Shown: piece after piece, positions 17,582 to 26,477 of the stretch | Layout of the letters: the number at the start of each line of letters is the position of its first letter | Numbering within the stretch: position 1 is the stretch's first letter | Assembly: GCF_017356245.1 (NCBI RefSeq) | Contig: NZ_JAFMZZ010000001.1 | Location: 1,933,624-1,997,623 of the forward strand | Direction of reading: 5' to 3' | Length of the DNA: 64,000 nt | DNA from: Bordetella petrii | GTDB taxonomy: Bacteria > Pseudomonadota > Gammaproteobacteria > Burkholderiales > Burkholderiaceae_B | Notes under the pieces: model-generated | Databases searched by the model: none | What the model was told of the DNA's origin: nothing | Seen by the model: the letters and a program-made list of their open reading frames with translations, nothing else | Program-made: the position numbers and the translations under genes

Positions 17582-18280
17582 GTGGGAAAATTGAAAATAT
17601 TGGTCATTGAGGACGAGCGAAAGCTCGCGGAATATCTCAAGCGCGCGCTTTCCGAACATAACTACGTCGTCGATATTGCAATGGATGGTATTAGCGGACT
17701 TCATCTAGCCCAGGAGACGCAGTACGACTTGATTCTTCTAGACGTAATGTTGCCTGGACGAGATGGCTTTTCGGTATTGGCGGAATTGCGAAAAGGCGAT
17801 CGGGTCCCTATCCTGATGCTTACCGCACGCGACAAGCTGGAGGATCGTGTTCGAGGGCTGCAAGATGGTGCTGACGACTACCTGGTAAAACCTTTCGCGC
17901 TTTCAGAATTATTGGCACGCGTGCTTGCGCTGAGTCGACGCCAGAGTAACTCAGTTATCGAGCCGAACCGCCAAAATGTGCTAAAGGTCGGCGATCTGGA
18001 GCTCGATCTGTTACGCCGCAGGGCGTCGCGTGGAGGCGTGCGCCTTGATCTCACGGCCAAGGAGTTCACCTTGCTGGCACTGTTAATGAAGAAACAGGGC
18101 CAAGTCTTGTCACGCTTGGACCTGGCGGAGCAAGTGTGGGACATTAACTTCAACAGTAATACGAATGTAGTCGAAGTGGCAGTACGCCGACTGCGCGGCA
18201 AGGTTGATGACCCTTTTCCAACAAAACTCCTCCATACAGTACGCGGTATGGGATACGTACTTGAACCACGGGAAATTTGA
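17582..18280 (+). CDS. OmpR-family heavy-metal response regulator (CzcR type)
   Basis: This is a 232-residue regulator if GTG at 17582 is used, or 229 residues from TTG at 17591, which has AAGGG eight bases upstream; the choice is open. The receiver has phosphoacceptor Asp54 (LLDVMLPG) and LVKPFAL. The winged helix ends in [28 protein letters not shown]. It overlaps the kinase start by one base. It is divergent from czcCBA, across the palindrome at 17471. Its close likeness to CopR at 2012 and to the regulator at 19883 suggests all three arose by duplication and may share operators. A CzcR/IrlR-like role in zinc/cadmium/cobalt response is inferred from position. Confidence 0.85.
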   Translation: MGKLKILVIEDERKLAEYLKRALSEHNYVVDIAMDGISGLHLAQETQYDLILLDVMLPGRDGFSVLAELRKGDRVPILMLTARDKLEDRVRGLQDGADDYLVKPFALSELLARVLALSRRQSNSVIEPNRQNVLKVGDLELDLLRRRASRGGVRLDLTAKEFTLLALLMKKQGQVLSRLDLAEQVWDINFNSNTNVVEVAVRRLRGKVDDPFPTKLLHTVRGMGYVLEPREI

Positions 18281-19626
18281 TGGCGATTCGTCCTAGAAGA
18301 TCGTTAAGACGATGGCTATCGTGGTGGCTGGTGCTTCAAACATTTGCCGCCTTAGGTCTGGTATGCATAGTTGTATATGGTTCCGTGTACCTAAACCTTT
18401 TGGCTCGGCAGGAGACCTTGCTTGAGCAAAAGAAGGGGGTAATCGTTCACCTAGTAGACGAGTTTGCTTCTTTTGGTGATTTCTCCCATTTGGAGCACAA
18501 ATTAACGGATTTTTTCTATGGCAAATCTGAATTTAGTCTTCGGCTGAAAATCAATGGCAAGCTCATGACCTATGGTGAGCATGAGCCGGCATTGAGTCCC
18601 AGAGATATTAAGCAGACGACCTTCACGCTTACCATGCCTCAGCAGCCTGGAGTGCAAATGGAGGCAGAGCTCCTGTTAGACATATCACCCGACATACAAC
18701 TCCTAACCATACTGGCGTGGACCCTATTCGCCTGCGCGCTTGGCGGCGCGTTGCTTGTCTCGATGATTGGAGATGTACTGGTTCGCCGAGCCTTGTTTCC
18801 GCTTCATGATGTTGGGCGGCAAGCTGAGATGCTATCGCCACACAGAATTGGTGAGCGTCTTGATGAAAGCGGTCTTGCCGAAGAACTGCAGCCGCTAGTG
18901 CGGCAGTTCAACCAAGTACTACAGCGTGTTGAGCGAGCGTATGTCCAAATGGAAGGCTTCAATGCGGATGTGGCTCACGAGCTACGTACCCCGTTGGCAA
19001 CACTGATTGGCGAAACGGAGTTGGCGTTATCAACGCGGATGTCACGGACCGGGCTTCAAGAGACTTTGGGCTCAAACTTGGAAGAGTTACAGCGCATGTC
19101 GGGTATCGTTAACGATATGCTCTTTCTATCACAGGCGGATCGTGGCGCAGCCGCGCGCACAACTCGGGTGTGCAACCTGCGCGAGCTCGTATACGAAGTA
19201 CTCGCTTATCATGAAGCAGAAGCTTTTGAGGCAAAAGTATCTTTCATGGTTGTCGGAGACAAGTCTGCGGCTGTCGACAGAACGCTATTCCAGCGGGCGG
19301 TTTCGAATCTTGTCTCCAACGCGGTGCGCTTTGCCCTCCCAGATACCCAAATTCAGGTTCGCATCGAGGAGAGGGACGAAGGACAAATGGGGGTCACTGT
19401 AAGAAATATCGGTGATCCAATCAGTACAGAGCATTTGCCTCGCCTCTTTCACCGCTTCTATCGGCTGGACTCGTCCCGGGCCAGCAACGCTATGCATCAT
19501 GGACTCGGCTTGGCCATTGTAGCTGCGATAGCTCGAATGCATGGAGGGCAGACCTATGCGAGTTCCGACCATATCTCGACAACTATTGGTTTCAGCATAG
19601 ACGGAAGCAGATCGATGGATGCCTAG
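18280..19626 (+). CDS. Heavy-metal sensor histidine kinase (CzcS type)
   Basis: This 448-residue inner-membrane kinase has transmembrane segments near residues 13-38 and 145-165, a HAMP linker (RRALFPLHDVGRQAEML), and a HisKA domain with phosphoacceptor His233 ([12 protein letters not shown]). The ATPase domain has NLVSNAVRF (N box) and [17 protein letters not shown]. The ATG overlaps the regulator stop (TGATG). The periplasmic sensor is about 105 residues and differs from that of the kinase at 633, so the two probably sense different metals or conditions. Control of czcCBA is inferred from gene order. Confidence 0.85.
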   Translation: MAIRPRRSLRRWLSWWLVLQTFAALGLVCIVVYGSVYLNLLARQETLLEQKKGVIVHLVDEFASFGDFSHLEHKLTDFFYGKSEFSLRLKINGKLMTYGEHEPALSPRDIKQTTFTLTMPQQPGVQMEAELLLDISPDIQLLTILAWTLFACALGGALLVSMIGDVLVRRALFPLHDVGRQAEMLSPHRIGERLDESGLAEELQPLVRQFNQVLQRVERAYVQMEGFNADVAHELRTPLATLIGETELALSTRMSRTGLQETLGSNLEELQRMSGIVNDMLFLSQADRGAAARTTRVCNLRELVYEVLAYHEAEAFEAKVSFMVVGDKSAAVDRTLFQRAVSNLVSNAVRFALPDTQIQVRIEERDEGQMGVTVRNIGDPISTEHLPRLFHRFYRLDSSRASNAMHHGLGLAIVAAIARMHGGQTYASSDHISTTIGFSIDGSRSMDA

Positions 19627-19882
19627 CGACCCTTTTCACCTACAACATTGCAGGGACATTACATTTTTCGCTGCACTACTTTTCATATTCGTAATACGTT
19701 TGTCCGCTTATTGACGTAGCTAGGCAGCTAAAGTCTTCTCTGTTGATCAATAGTGCAAGTACGAACCCCAGTGCGTTGTGATCGCTTGCTCCATGGTCTT
19801 TGAATTTTCGACCTCCAGATAACGCCCATGTGTGGCGAAAATCCCTCAAAAAGGTGCATGGTGGGGCTATTCAGATCTACTG
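19627..19882. other. Intergenic with weak operator-like half sites
   Basis: No gene is seen. ATTAC-ATTTTT at 19658-19668 and ATATTC-GTAAT at 19685-19695 each have one perfect arm of the shared operator and a poor second arm. They may be degenerate sites controlling the regulator at 19883. Confidence 0.3.
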
Positions 19883-20569
19883 ATGAAGATACTTATTATC
19901 GATGACGAGAGGAAGCTGGCAGAGACTGTCAGGCGTAGCCTGACAGGGAACGGCTACCTCGCTGATATAGCATTGGACGGCGCAAGCGGATTACAGCTTG
20001 CATATGAAATGCAGTACGACTTGATTATTTTGGACATTAATCTCCCCGACATGGAAGGATTTGAGGTCCTGCAACGAATCCGGCAAAGTGATGCTGTCCC
20101 AGTCATGATGCTAACCGCACGAACGAGCTTGGAAGATCGAGTCAGGGGCTTAGAACAAGGTGCAGACGATTACCTCGCGAAACCATTTGCTCTTTCTGAA
20201 TTGCAGGCAAGGGTTCAGGCTCTTCGCCGCCGTGGAAGCGGCAACGAGAGCAGACGGGGACCGAACGTGCTTCGCGTCGCAGATTTGGAACTTGATTTAC
20301 TGAGGCGCCGCGTCGTGCGTGGCAACGCACGCATCGACTTGACCGCCAAGGAATTCAATTTGCTGACGATTCTTATGCGCCGTCAAGGCGAAGTTGTCTC
20401 ACGCTTGGTATTGGCCGAGCACGTATGGGATATGAACTTCAATAGCAATACAAACGTCGTGGAAGTAGCGGTCCGTCGACTGCGCTCTAAGATTGATGAC
20501 CCATTCGATGCGAAGTTGCTGCACACGATTCGTGGAATGGGCTATTTGATCGAGTACCGGCCCGATTGA
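19883..20569 (+). CDS. Orphan OmpR-family heavy-metal response regulator
   Basis: This 228-residue regulator has Asp51 (IILDINLPD) in the receiver, LAKPFAL, and a winged helix ending VRRLRSKIDDPFDAKLLHTIRGMGYLIE. The ATG at 19883 starts the typical MKILIIDDE; an upstream in-frame extension from 19832 has no family likeness. No sensor kinase follows: the next gene is a porin on the other strand. It is very similar to the regulators at 2012 and 17582, so it may accept phosphate from one of their kinases or be a leftover of a third system. Its DNA-recognition region is close to theirs, which would let it bind the same ATTAC-type boxes. Confidence 0.8.
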   Translation: MKILIIDDERKLAETVRRSLTGNGYLADIALDGASGLQLAYEMQYDLIILDINLPDMEGFEVLQRIRQSDAVPVMMLTARTSLEDRVRGLEQGADDYLAKPFALSELQARVQALRRRGSGNESRRGPNVLRVADLELDLLRRRVVRGNARIDLTAKEFNLLTILMRRQGEVVSRLVLAEHVWDMNFNSNTNVVEVAVRRLRSKIDDPFDAKLLHTIRGMGYLIEYRPD

Positions 20570-20589
20570 ATGCCCAGAAGGCATTTTCT

Positions 20590-20734
20590 GAACGGTTCCC
20601 CGTGCGCCCAGCCACGCACCGATCTTGCCAATTTCGACGGAAGCGCTTGCCTGGCTCGAAAGCCCAATCTGGCCTCCGAAGCTCATGATCGCGGCTAAGA
20701 ACCATGGCGAGAAAATTGGCCGGAGGAAGCTCAT
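20590..20734 (-). pseudogene. Possible 5-prime remnant of a secreted-protein gene
   Basis: A minus-strand frame starting at 20734 encodes a signal-peptide-like N terminus (MSFLRPIFSPWFLAAIMSFG, followed by SQASAS) and about 45 residues in all. It then runs into antisense of the regulator gene. It could be the start of a gene lost by rearrangement, for instance the one that also removed a sensor kinase. There is no recognised family, and it may be chance. Confidence 0.2.
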
Positions 20735-20797
20735 AATTGCTTCGCCCCGGCCATTGAAGGGAGCGGCGTGCTGTACTCCTCACCGCTCCACTTGACC

Positions 20798-21955
20798 TTA
20801 GAATACGTGTCGCAAACCGATAATCGCTTCAGTTGCTTTAGCGTCGCTTTGGAACGCGAAATTCTTCGTATACGACCCGGCTGCGTATATGTTAGTCCGC
20901 TTTGACAACTTGTAGGAATAGCCCAATGCAAACGTATTGCTCGTCGAATCCCCGCCGGTCAGATCACTATTGTTCGGATCAACACGCTGCCACGAGCCGA
21001 ACATGCTGCTGGCCCCGCCCAGCGGAACCGCAACACCGAGCAGGTACGAGTTCGTACTGAATCCATCAACGAAGGCATTCGATGGTGTTCCTTGGAAGCC
21101 ATTGATGTTTGCGCCGGACGGGAGCCCCTTTCCGGCGAACCAACCGTCTGTTGCGCGTTCATAGGCAGCGATTAACTTCAAGACTTCAAAATCATATGCT
21201 GCGCCGACAGTAAATGAGCGTGGCGTGGCACTTGTCTGTGCATTGCTGAGTTTGTTGGAGGCATTCAGCTGTTCGTATGCAATAAATGCAAGAAGGGGGC
21301 CATTGTTGTAGCTCAAACCGCTGGTGATGGCTCGAGTATTGTCTGCCGTAGCAAAGCCAGATTGAGCCGCCGAAAGATCGTTGGCATTGAAGGAGTACCC
21401 TGCCGATAGGCGAAAACCGCCAAACGACGGGCTTTCATACAACGCCAGGTTGTCATAACGAACCCAATTCGATCCACTGAAACCAAGACCAGCTCCGGTA
21501 TTCAATTGAGTGAATCCGCCGAATTGATTACCGAATAGGCTACCCATCATGCGGCTGGCGACGTTGTATTGGCGGCCGAGGCGCACTTCTCCCCAATCGG
21601 CGCTTCCCAGACCTACAGTGGCTTCACGACCGAACAGGCGACCGCCTTGGCTAGATTCGCCGTTGGTCGAATCGAAGCCAGACTCGAGTCGAAACGTAGC
21701 ATAAAGCCCATCCCCCAGGTCCTCTTTGCCACGCAAGCCCCAACGCGAACCCGCAGTCTGGCCAGTTGTGGCACCGATCCTGCTTGCGTTCACATCAGCC
21801 TTGGCGCCCGTATTGGGATTCGTATAGGAACCGTCGACCTTGGCATATCCGATACCAGTGTCGATGAGGCCATAAAGGGTTACCGATGTCTCGGCGTGCA
21901 CGGCGGCAGCCGAGAAGGTAGCTGCGGAAGCAGCCAAGAGAATAGTTTTTTTCAC
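20798..21955 (-). CDS. Gram-negative general porin
   Basis: This 385-residue outer-membrane porin has the signal peptide MKKTILLAASAATFSAAAVHA, the start SVTLYGLIDTGIGY, the RWGLRGKEDLGDGLYATFRLESGF and GREATVGLGSADWGEVRLGRQY strand motifs of the beta-proteobacterial 16-strand trimeric porins, and a terminal Phe (IIGLRHVF) needed for barrel assembly. It admits small hydrophilic solutes and ions. It stands alone on the minus strand. A candidate operator (22111-22126) lies about 156 bases upstream of the ATG, which would place this porin in the metal regulon, perhaps as a channel variant made under metal stress. Loop 3 and selectivity were not analysed. Confidence 0.9.
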   Translation of the reverse strand: MKKTILLAASAATFSAAAVHAETSVTLYGLIDTGIGYAKVDGSYTNPNTGAKADVNASRIGATTGQTAGSRWGLRGKEDLGDGLYATFRLESGFDSTNGESSQGGRLFGREATVGLGSADWGEVRLGRQYNVASRMMGSLFGNQFGGFTQLNTGAGLGFSGSNWVRYDNLALYESPSFGGFRLSAGYSFNANDLSAAQSGFATADNTRAITSGLSYNNGPLLAFIAYEQLNASNKLSNAQTSATPRSFTVGAAYDFEVLKLIAAYERATDGWFAGKGLPSGANINGFQGTPSNAFVDGFSTNSYLLGVAVPLGGASSMFGSWQRVDPNNSDLTGGDSTSNTFALGYSYKLSKRTNIYAAGSYTKNFAFQSDAKATEAIIGLRHVF

Positions 21956-22110
21956 AATTGCTCCTTATGTGGAATCGAACTGCATGCCAGGCCGACAGAA
22001 GAAGCGATCAATAAGGGGCTTGTGCGTAGTTCACGACGAGGTTGCCCGATCTGCCGACGTTAGCTATCGCCAGTTTGGATAGCGGCAATCGACAAATAGC
22101 GAACTAAAAA

Positions 22111-22126
22111 ATTACATGTTTGTTCT
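22111..22126 (-). promoter_or_regulatory. Operator variant upstream of the porin gene
   Basis: On the minus strand this reads AGAAC-AAACAT-GTAAT: a perfect promoter-proximal GTAAT arm, two conserved bases (AC) of the distal arm and an A-rich spacer, in the same orientation as the other asymmetric sites. It is weaker than those at 632, 5341, 17471 and 22397. Confidence 0.35.
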
Positions 22127-22396
22127 TATGTGGTTATGTCCGTGGAGTCGGCATTTGAAGCAACTACGTAAGTCTTTGTTTTGCATGAGCAACATCACAC
22201 CATGTCAATTGACGTGTCGCCGAAACATCGGCCTCCACGCATTCTGGTTGAGATGTTCCTTTGTCGCAATTCCACCACGATGTGGTTATTCGGTTTTGGT
22301 CGGTGCACTGGAATAGCTAGTATCCGTCTAGATATGACTAGCGCTAGTCGTTCATTGCATGAAGCTCTGGTTAGCCATGAAGCATGCCCGACGTAT

Positions 22397-22412
22397 ATGA
22401 CAAAAAAGTAAT
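22397..22412 (+). promoter_or_regulatory. Operator variant upstream of a DUF4148 gene
   Basis: ATGAC-AAAAAA-GTAAT matches the palindrome in nine of ten arm positions and contains TGACA-N5-GTAAT, the form remembered for Pseudomonas CopR. The gene begins 118 bases downstream. An inverted repeat CCTATCG/CGATAGG (22413-22419 and 22439-22445) follows at once. Apart from these elements, the 21956-22529 stretch shows only the porin-side site. Confidence 0.6.
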
Positions 22413-22529
22413 CCTATCGTTGGGCTTTTGGCGGTGGGCGATAGGTAGACTTTCCATCATGCACTGTCATTCGCATGCATTGGATGGCGGTGATGAGTAA
22501 TGGAATGAACCTACCTAGAGGAATGCCGT

Positions 22530-22835
22530 ATGAAAAACTCTTTGAATATTCTTTTTGTGATGTTGACGATTGCCGTTGGCCCACAGGCGATTGCGCAGGT
22601 GAATCCGTCGACCAACGCTCGAACACCAGTCAATGTATCCTCCGAGCATGATCTGACGCGCGCAGAAGTCAAAGCTGACTTGGCCGTCTGGAAGCGCGCC
22701 GGAATGGATCGCTTCTGGAACAAATCGGTCACTCCTGACATTTACAGTCGTGAGTACAAAATGGCACAAGCAGAGTACTTGCGAATGCGCAATGGCCCAG
22801 AGTATCAAGAAGAGCTGCAACGACTGCAACAGTAA
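22530..22835 (+). CDS. Small secreted DUF4148 protein
   Basis: This 101-residue protein has a signal peptide (ILFVMLTIAVGPQAIAQ), then LTRAEVKADLAVWKRAGMDRFW and YSREYKMAQAEYLRMRNGPEYQEELQRLQQ. It is a paralogue of the gene at 5898 and shares almost all of the mature region after the first 25 residues. A probable metal-regulon operator lies 118 bases upstream, with no other gene between, so this is the best evidence that the DUF4148 genes respond to metal. Function is unknown; a small helical periplasmic protein is predicted. It is the last gene before the higher-G+C conjugation module. Confidence 0.72.
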   Translation: MKNSLNILFVMLTIAVGPQAIAQVNPSTNARTPVNVSSEHDLTRAEVKADLAVWKRAGMDRFWNKSVTPDIYSREYKMAQAEYLRMRNGPEYQEELQRLQQ

Positions 22836-23205
22836 GGCTGCCGGCACGCCAGCGATAGTTATAGTTAGTTCGCTCAATGTCAATGGAAGCATGCCGATTC
22901 CACGGCGTGCTCCCTTACTTTGGCCTCCTGGCATGGCTCTAAGTCCGAATCGTGGTGCTAACTCGCATGTAAGGATATTGCCAAGCTGAATAACGCGAAT
23001 GCACAGTGTCCTCGCTCCAATAAGACGACGACCGTTTTTAGCTGCATTCGGCTACTAGGGTTGCCATAGTCGCGGCGAAGCCGGCAATGTGCATTAATGC
23101 ATGCAACATCCGACATCGGGGCTCGACACCTTCTATCATGGAGGCGCGGCACCATCGTCGTGCTCGGTGGAATAGATGCGGGCCCTGCTGAGGAGATTTC
23201 AGACA
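22836..23205. other. Boundary stretch between metal island and conjugation module
   Basis: No gene is supported here. The DNA becomes richer in G+C from about 23.1 kb, consistent with entry into the conjugative-element backbone. The promoter of the LysR gene must lie at the right end. No repeat or attachment-like sequence was recognised. Confidence 0.4.
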
Positions 23206-24135
23206 ATGAGAACGAAATACCTCAAATGCTTTCTGGTGCTGGCCGAGGAACAACACTATCACCGGGCGGCCGAACGATTGAACGTGGCCCAGCCGTTGCT
23301 GTCGCTGGCGATCAAACGCCTGGAGGCCGAACTGGGTTTGCAACTATTTATCCGCACGCAACGCAGCACGCAGATTACTGAAGCCGGACGCCGACTGGTG
23401 CCTGATGCGCGCCGGGTGTTGGATACGTACGCCGAGTTGCAACGCAACGCTTCCAGCGTCACGCAGGCCGTGCAGCGTCGTATCCGCTTGGGGCTGTCCG
23501 GCATGACGCTCGGCCTGGCGCATCCCCGGCTCGATGCCTTGCTGGCTCACATGCGCATGAGGCTTGCCGATATTGATCTCTACGTGACTGAGCATCAATA
23601 TGGCCCGCTGATTCGGGGTTTGCGCGACGGCACGCTTGATGCGGGCATAGTAATGGGCAGCGTGCGTGTTGAGGATCTGGTAATCCAACACCTATGGTAC
23701 GACCCGATGTGGGCGGTGGTACCGGCCACGCATCCCCTGGCTCAGACCGAGATCGTTACGCGCAAGGCGCTGAAGTCATGCAGCCTGATTGTCTGTCATC
23801 CCGAGAATGATGATGGGGCGAGTGACCAATTGCGCGCGGTCATTGCCCAAGCCATCGCGGAGCCGCATATCGCGCAATACGCATCGAGTATTCCGGGCAT
23901 GCTGTCGATGGTGGCAGCGGGCTTTGGCATCAGCTTTATCGCACAATCCCAGATCGCACGTAATCCGCGCAAGGACGTGCGTTACCTGCCGATCGAACAG
24001 TGCGAGGCGACGTTTTGTACCTCGGCGCTGTATCACGCCGGTGGTTTGCGTCCGGAAGACCGGCGCTTCTTTGAAGCGGTGCGTGACTTTCTTGGTACAA
24101 CTGCTGACGGCGACGCATTGGCCGATACGCACTGA
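23206..24135 (+). CDS. traR: LysR-family regulator of the conjugation module
   Basis: This 309-residue regulator has an N-terminal winged helix-turn-helix (YLKCFLVLAEEQHYHRAAERLNVAQPLLSLAIKRLEAELGLQLF) and a periplasmic-binding-protein-like effector domain from about residue 90. The ATG at 23206 has AGGAG ten bases upstream. In Tn4371-family integrative elements a LysR-type gene called traR sits just before traG, which is exactly this arrangement, so the symbol follows that convention. It probably controls transfer genes in response to an unknown small molecule. A 330-base gap without a gene separates it from traG and should hold the transfer-operon promoter. Confidence 0.75.
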   Translation: MRTKYLKCFLVLAEEQHYHRAAERLNVAQPLLSLAIKRLEAELGLQLFIRTQRSTQITEAGRRLVPDARRVLDTYAELQRNASSVTQAVQRRIRLGLSGMTLGLAHPRLDALLAHMRMRLADIDLYVTEHQYGPLIRGLRDGTLDAGIVMGSVRVEDLVIQHLWYDPMWAVVPATHPLAQTEIVTRKALKSCSLIVCHPENDDGASDQLRAVIAQAIAEPHIAQYASSIPGMLSMVAAGFGISFIAQSQIARNPRKDVRYLPIEQCEATFCTSALYHAGGLRPEDRRFFEAVRDFLGTTADGDALADTH

Positions 24136-24467
24136 AAACGCTTGATCGTATGGTGGGTTATCACTCATAGGCCCGATTGTTATTTGATCTATCACGAAAC
24201 CGTCATCATGATGGTTCTCAACGTGCAGCGCTTTGCCGGACCTTTCTGTATTTTGCGGCGATGCGCGATACCGCGACGCGGCAGCAAATACATCAAGCAT
24301 ATGCCTTTGTGAGCCGTGCTGTGGCGCGCTCGCCCTTTATCCCATTGCCTGCGCTGGACTACGCCCATACGGGTGTGTGTTCCAGCGCCTCTATACCAAA
24401 CTAGTCCCGTGTTGGTACGGCACGCGTTCGCGTGCCATGCGCGGCACCGGATCAGGGGAGGATTGGC
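24136..24467. other. Gap before the transfer operon
   Basis: No convincing gene is seen. It should contain the promoter for traG and the trb genes; no clear LysR dyad or sigma-70 boxes were recognised by eye. Confidence 0.35.
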
Positions 24468-26477
24468 ATGGCGGACAAAGCAGCGGCAGCGCATACGGGC
24501 GTGTTATTCGGGCAGATCGTGGTGGTATGCACGGTAGCCGGTGCATGCGTCTGGGCCGGCACGCAATACACGGCCGCCGCGCTCGGCTATTCGCCGCGCC
24601 TGGGCCCGCCGGCTGGGTACATAGGCAGCCTGCCGGTCTACTACCCCTGGCAGCTCTTTATGTGGTGGTATGCCTACGAGGCTTATGCGCCGGACGTGTT
24701 CATACGCGGCGGCGTGATCGCGTCAATGGGCGGCGTACTGGGTGCTGGCACCGCTGTGATGATGTCGGTGCACCGCGCGCGTCAGGCCAAGCGCGTGACC
24801 ACGTATGGTTCGGCGCGCTGGGCCGAGCGCGACGATATAGAGAAGGCCGGGCTGCTTAAACCTGCTGGCGTGTTTCTGGGCAGGCTCGGCGGCGATGCGC
24901 CGACCTATCTGCGCCACGATGGCCCGGAGCACATCATGGCGATCGCACCGACCCGTTCCGGTAAAGGGGTGGGCCTGGTCGTGCCCACCTTGCTGACGTG
25001 GCGCGGATCGTGCGTGGTGCACGACATCAAGGGCGAGAACTGGACGCTCACTGCGGGTTGGCGTGCACACTTCTCGCATTGTTTGTACTTCAACCCCACC
25101 AGTCCGAAATCGGCCGCGTACAACCCGTTGCTCGAAGTGCGCCAGGGCATCCATGAAGTGCGCGATGTGCAGAACATCGCCGATATTCTGGTTGATCCCG
25201 AGGGCATGCTGGAGCGCCGTAGCCATTGGGAAAAAACGTCTCATTCACTACTGGTCGGCACCATTCTGCACGTGCTGTACGCCGAGCGCGACAAGACGCT
25301 GCGCGGTGTGGCGGCATTCTTGTCGGACCCGGCGCGTCCCTTCGAGATAACCTTACGCGCCATGCTGAGCACGCGGCATCTGGACGATGGCCCGCATCCG
25401 GTGGTGGCATCGGCAGCACGCGAAGTGCTCAACAAATCGGAGAACGAACGGTCGGGCGTGTTGAGTACCGCTATGTCGTTCCTCGGACTGTATCGCGACC
25501 CCACGGTGGCGACCGTGACCGAGCGATGCGACTGGCGCATCGCCGATCTCATCAGCGCTCAACATCCGGTATCGCTTTATTTGGTCGTGCCGCCGTCGGA
25601 CATTTCGCGCACCAAACCGCTGGTCAGGCTCTTGCTCAATCAGATTGGCCGCCGTCTGACCGAGTCGCTGGATGGCTCCGATGGCATTGCGCGCCTGCGC
25701 GACCTGCTGCTGATGCTGGACGAGTTCGCCGCGCTGGGCCGGTTGGACTTTTTCGAGTCGGCGCTGGCCTATATGGCGGGCTATCGGCTGCGCGCGTACC
25801 TGATTGCGCAAAGCCTGAACCAGATCGAAAAAGCGTATGGCCCCAACAACTCGATTCTGGATAACTGCCACGTGCGCGTCGTGTTTTCATCGAACGATGA
25901 GCGCACCGCCAAGCGCGTGTCCGATTCGTTGGGCACGGCGACTGAGCTGCGCGCTCAGCGCAACTATGCGGGCCACCGGCTCGCGCCGTGGCTGGGACAT
26001 TTGATGGTGTCGCGGCAGGAAACGGCCCGACCGCTGCGCACACCCGGCGAGATCATGCAGTTGCCGGACACGGACCAGATTGTGATGCTGTCCGGCCAGC
26101 CGCCCATCCAGGCCAAGAAGCTGCGCTACTACGAAGACGGCAATTTCACACGACGGGTATTGCGTTCCCCCGTGTTACGCGAGAACGGTTATGCCGACAA
26201 GCCCGCCGCCCGTCCCGACGATTGGAGTGGGCGCGCACTGCCGCCCGTGCTACCCGTATCGTCTGACACCGATACCTCGGGCCTGAACGAGGACGGTGGT
26301 TTGCAGATCCGCCCGGAACTGGACATGCTGCCGACTGCCGCGCCGCTGGAGCTCGAACCTGATCTGGCGTCGATGGAAGAAGATGACGGTCCGCCGTTGC
26401 CCGTAGAACCCGATCGGCGGCTGCAACGCTCGGCACGACTGGCGGCGCTGGACCCAGACGACGGGATACCGCTATGA
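24468..26477 (+). CDS. traG: TraG/VirD4-type coupling ATPase
   Basis: This 669-residue type IV coupling protein has N-terminal membrane segments (about residues 10-35 and 60-110), Walker A APTRSGKGVGLVVP at about 160-173, Walker B LLLMLDEFAALGR at about 413-425, and an acidic C-terminal tail. It recruits the relaxase-DNA complex and pumps it into the mating channel. The ATG at 24468 is preceded by GGGGAGGA at ideal spacing. The stop overlaps the next gene by four bases (ATGA). The TraG-CopG-TrbB order is that of Tn4371-like elements. The relaxase and origin of transfer are not in this window. Confidence 0.92.
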   Translation: MADKAAAAHTGVLFGQIVVVCTVAGACVWAGTQYTAAALGYSPRLGPPAGYIGSLPVYYPWQLFMWWYAYEAYAPDVFIRGGVIASMGGVLGAGTAVMMSVHRARQAKRVTTYGSARWAERDDIEKAGLLKPAGVFLGRLGGDAPTYLRHDGPEHIMAIAPTRSGKGVGLVVPTLLTWRGSCVVHDIKGENWTLTAGWRAHFSHCLYFNPTSPKSAAYNPLLEVRQGIHEVRDVQNIADILVDPEGMLERRSHWEKTSHSLLVGTILHVLYAERDKTLRGVAAFLSDPARPFEITLRAMLSTRHLDDGPHPVVASAAREVLNKSENERSGVLSTAMSFLGLYRDPTVATVTERCDWRIADLISAQHPVSLYLVVPPSDISRTKPLVRLLLNQIGRRLTESLDGSDGIARLRDLLLMLDEFAALGRLDFFESALAYMAGYRLRAYLIAQSLNQIEKAYGPNNSILDNCHVRVVFSSNDERTAKRVSDSLGTATELRAQRNYAGHRLAPWLGHLMVSRQETARPLRTPGEIMQLPDTDQIVMLSGQPPIQAKKLRYYEDGNFTRRVLRSPVLRENGYADKPAARPDDWSGRALPPVLPVSSDTDTSGLNEDGGLQIRPELDMLPTAAPLELEPDLASMEEDDGPPLPVEPDRRLQRSARLAALDPDDGIPL

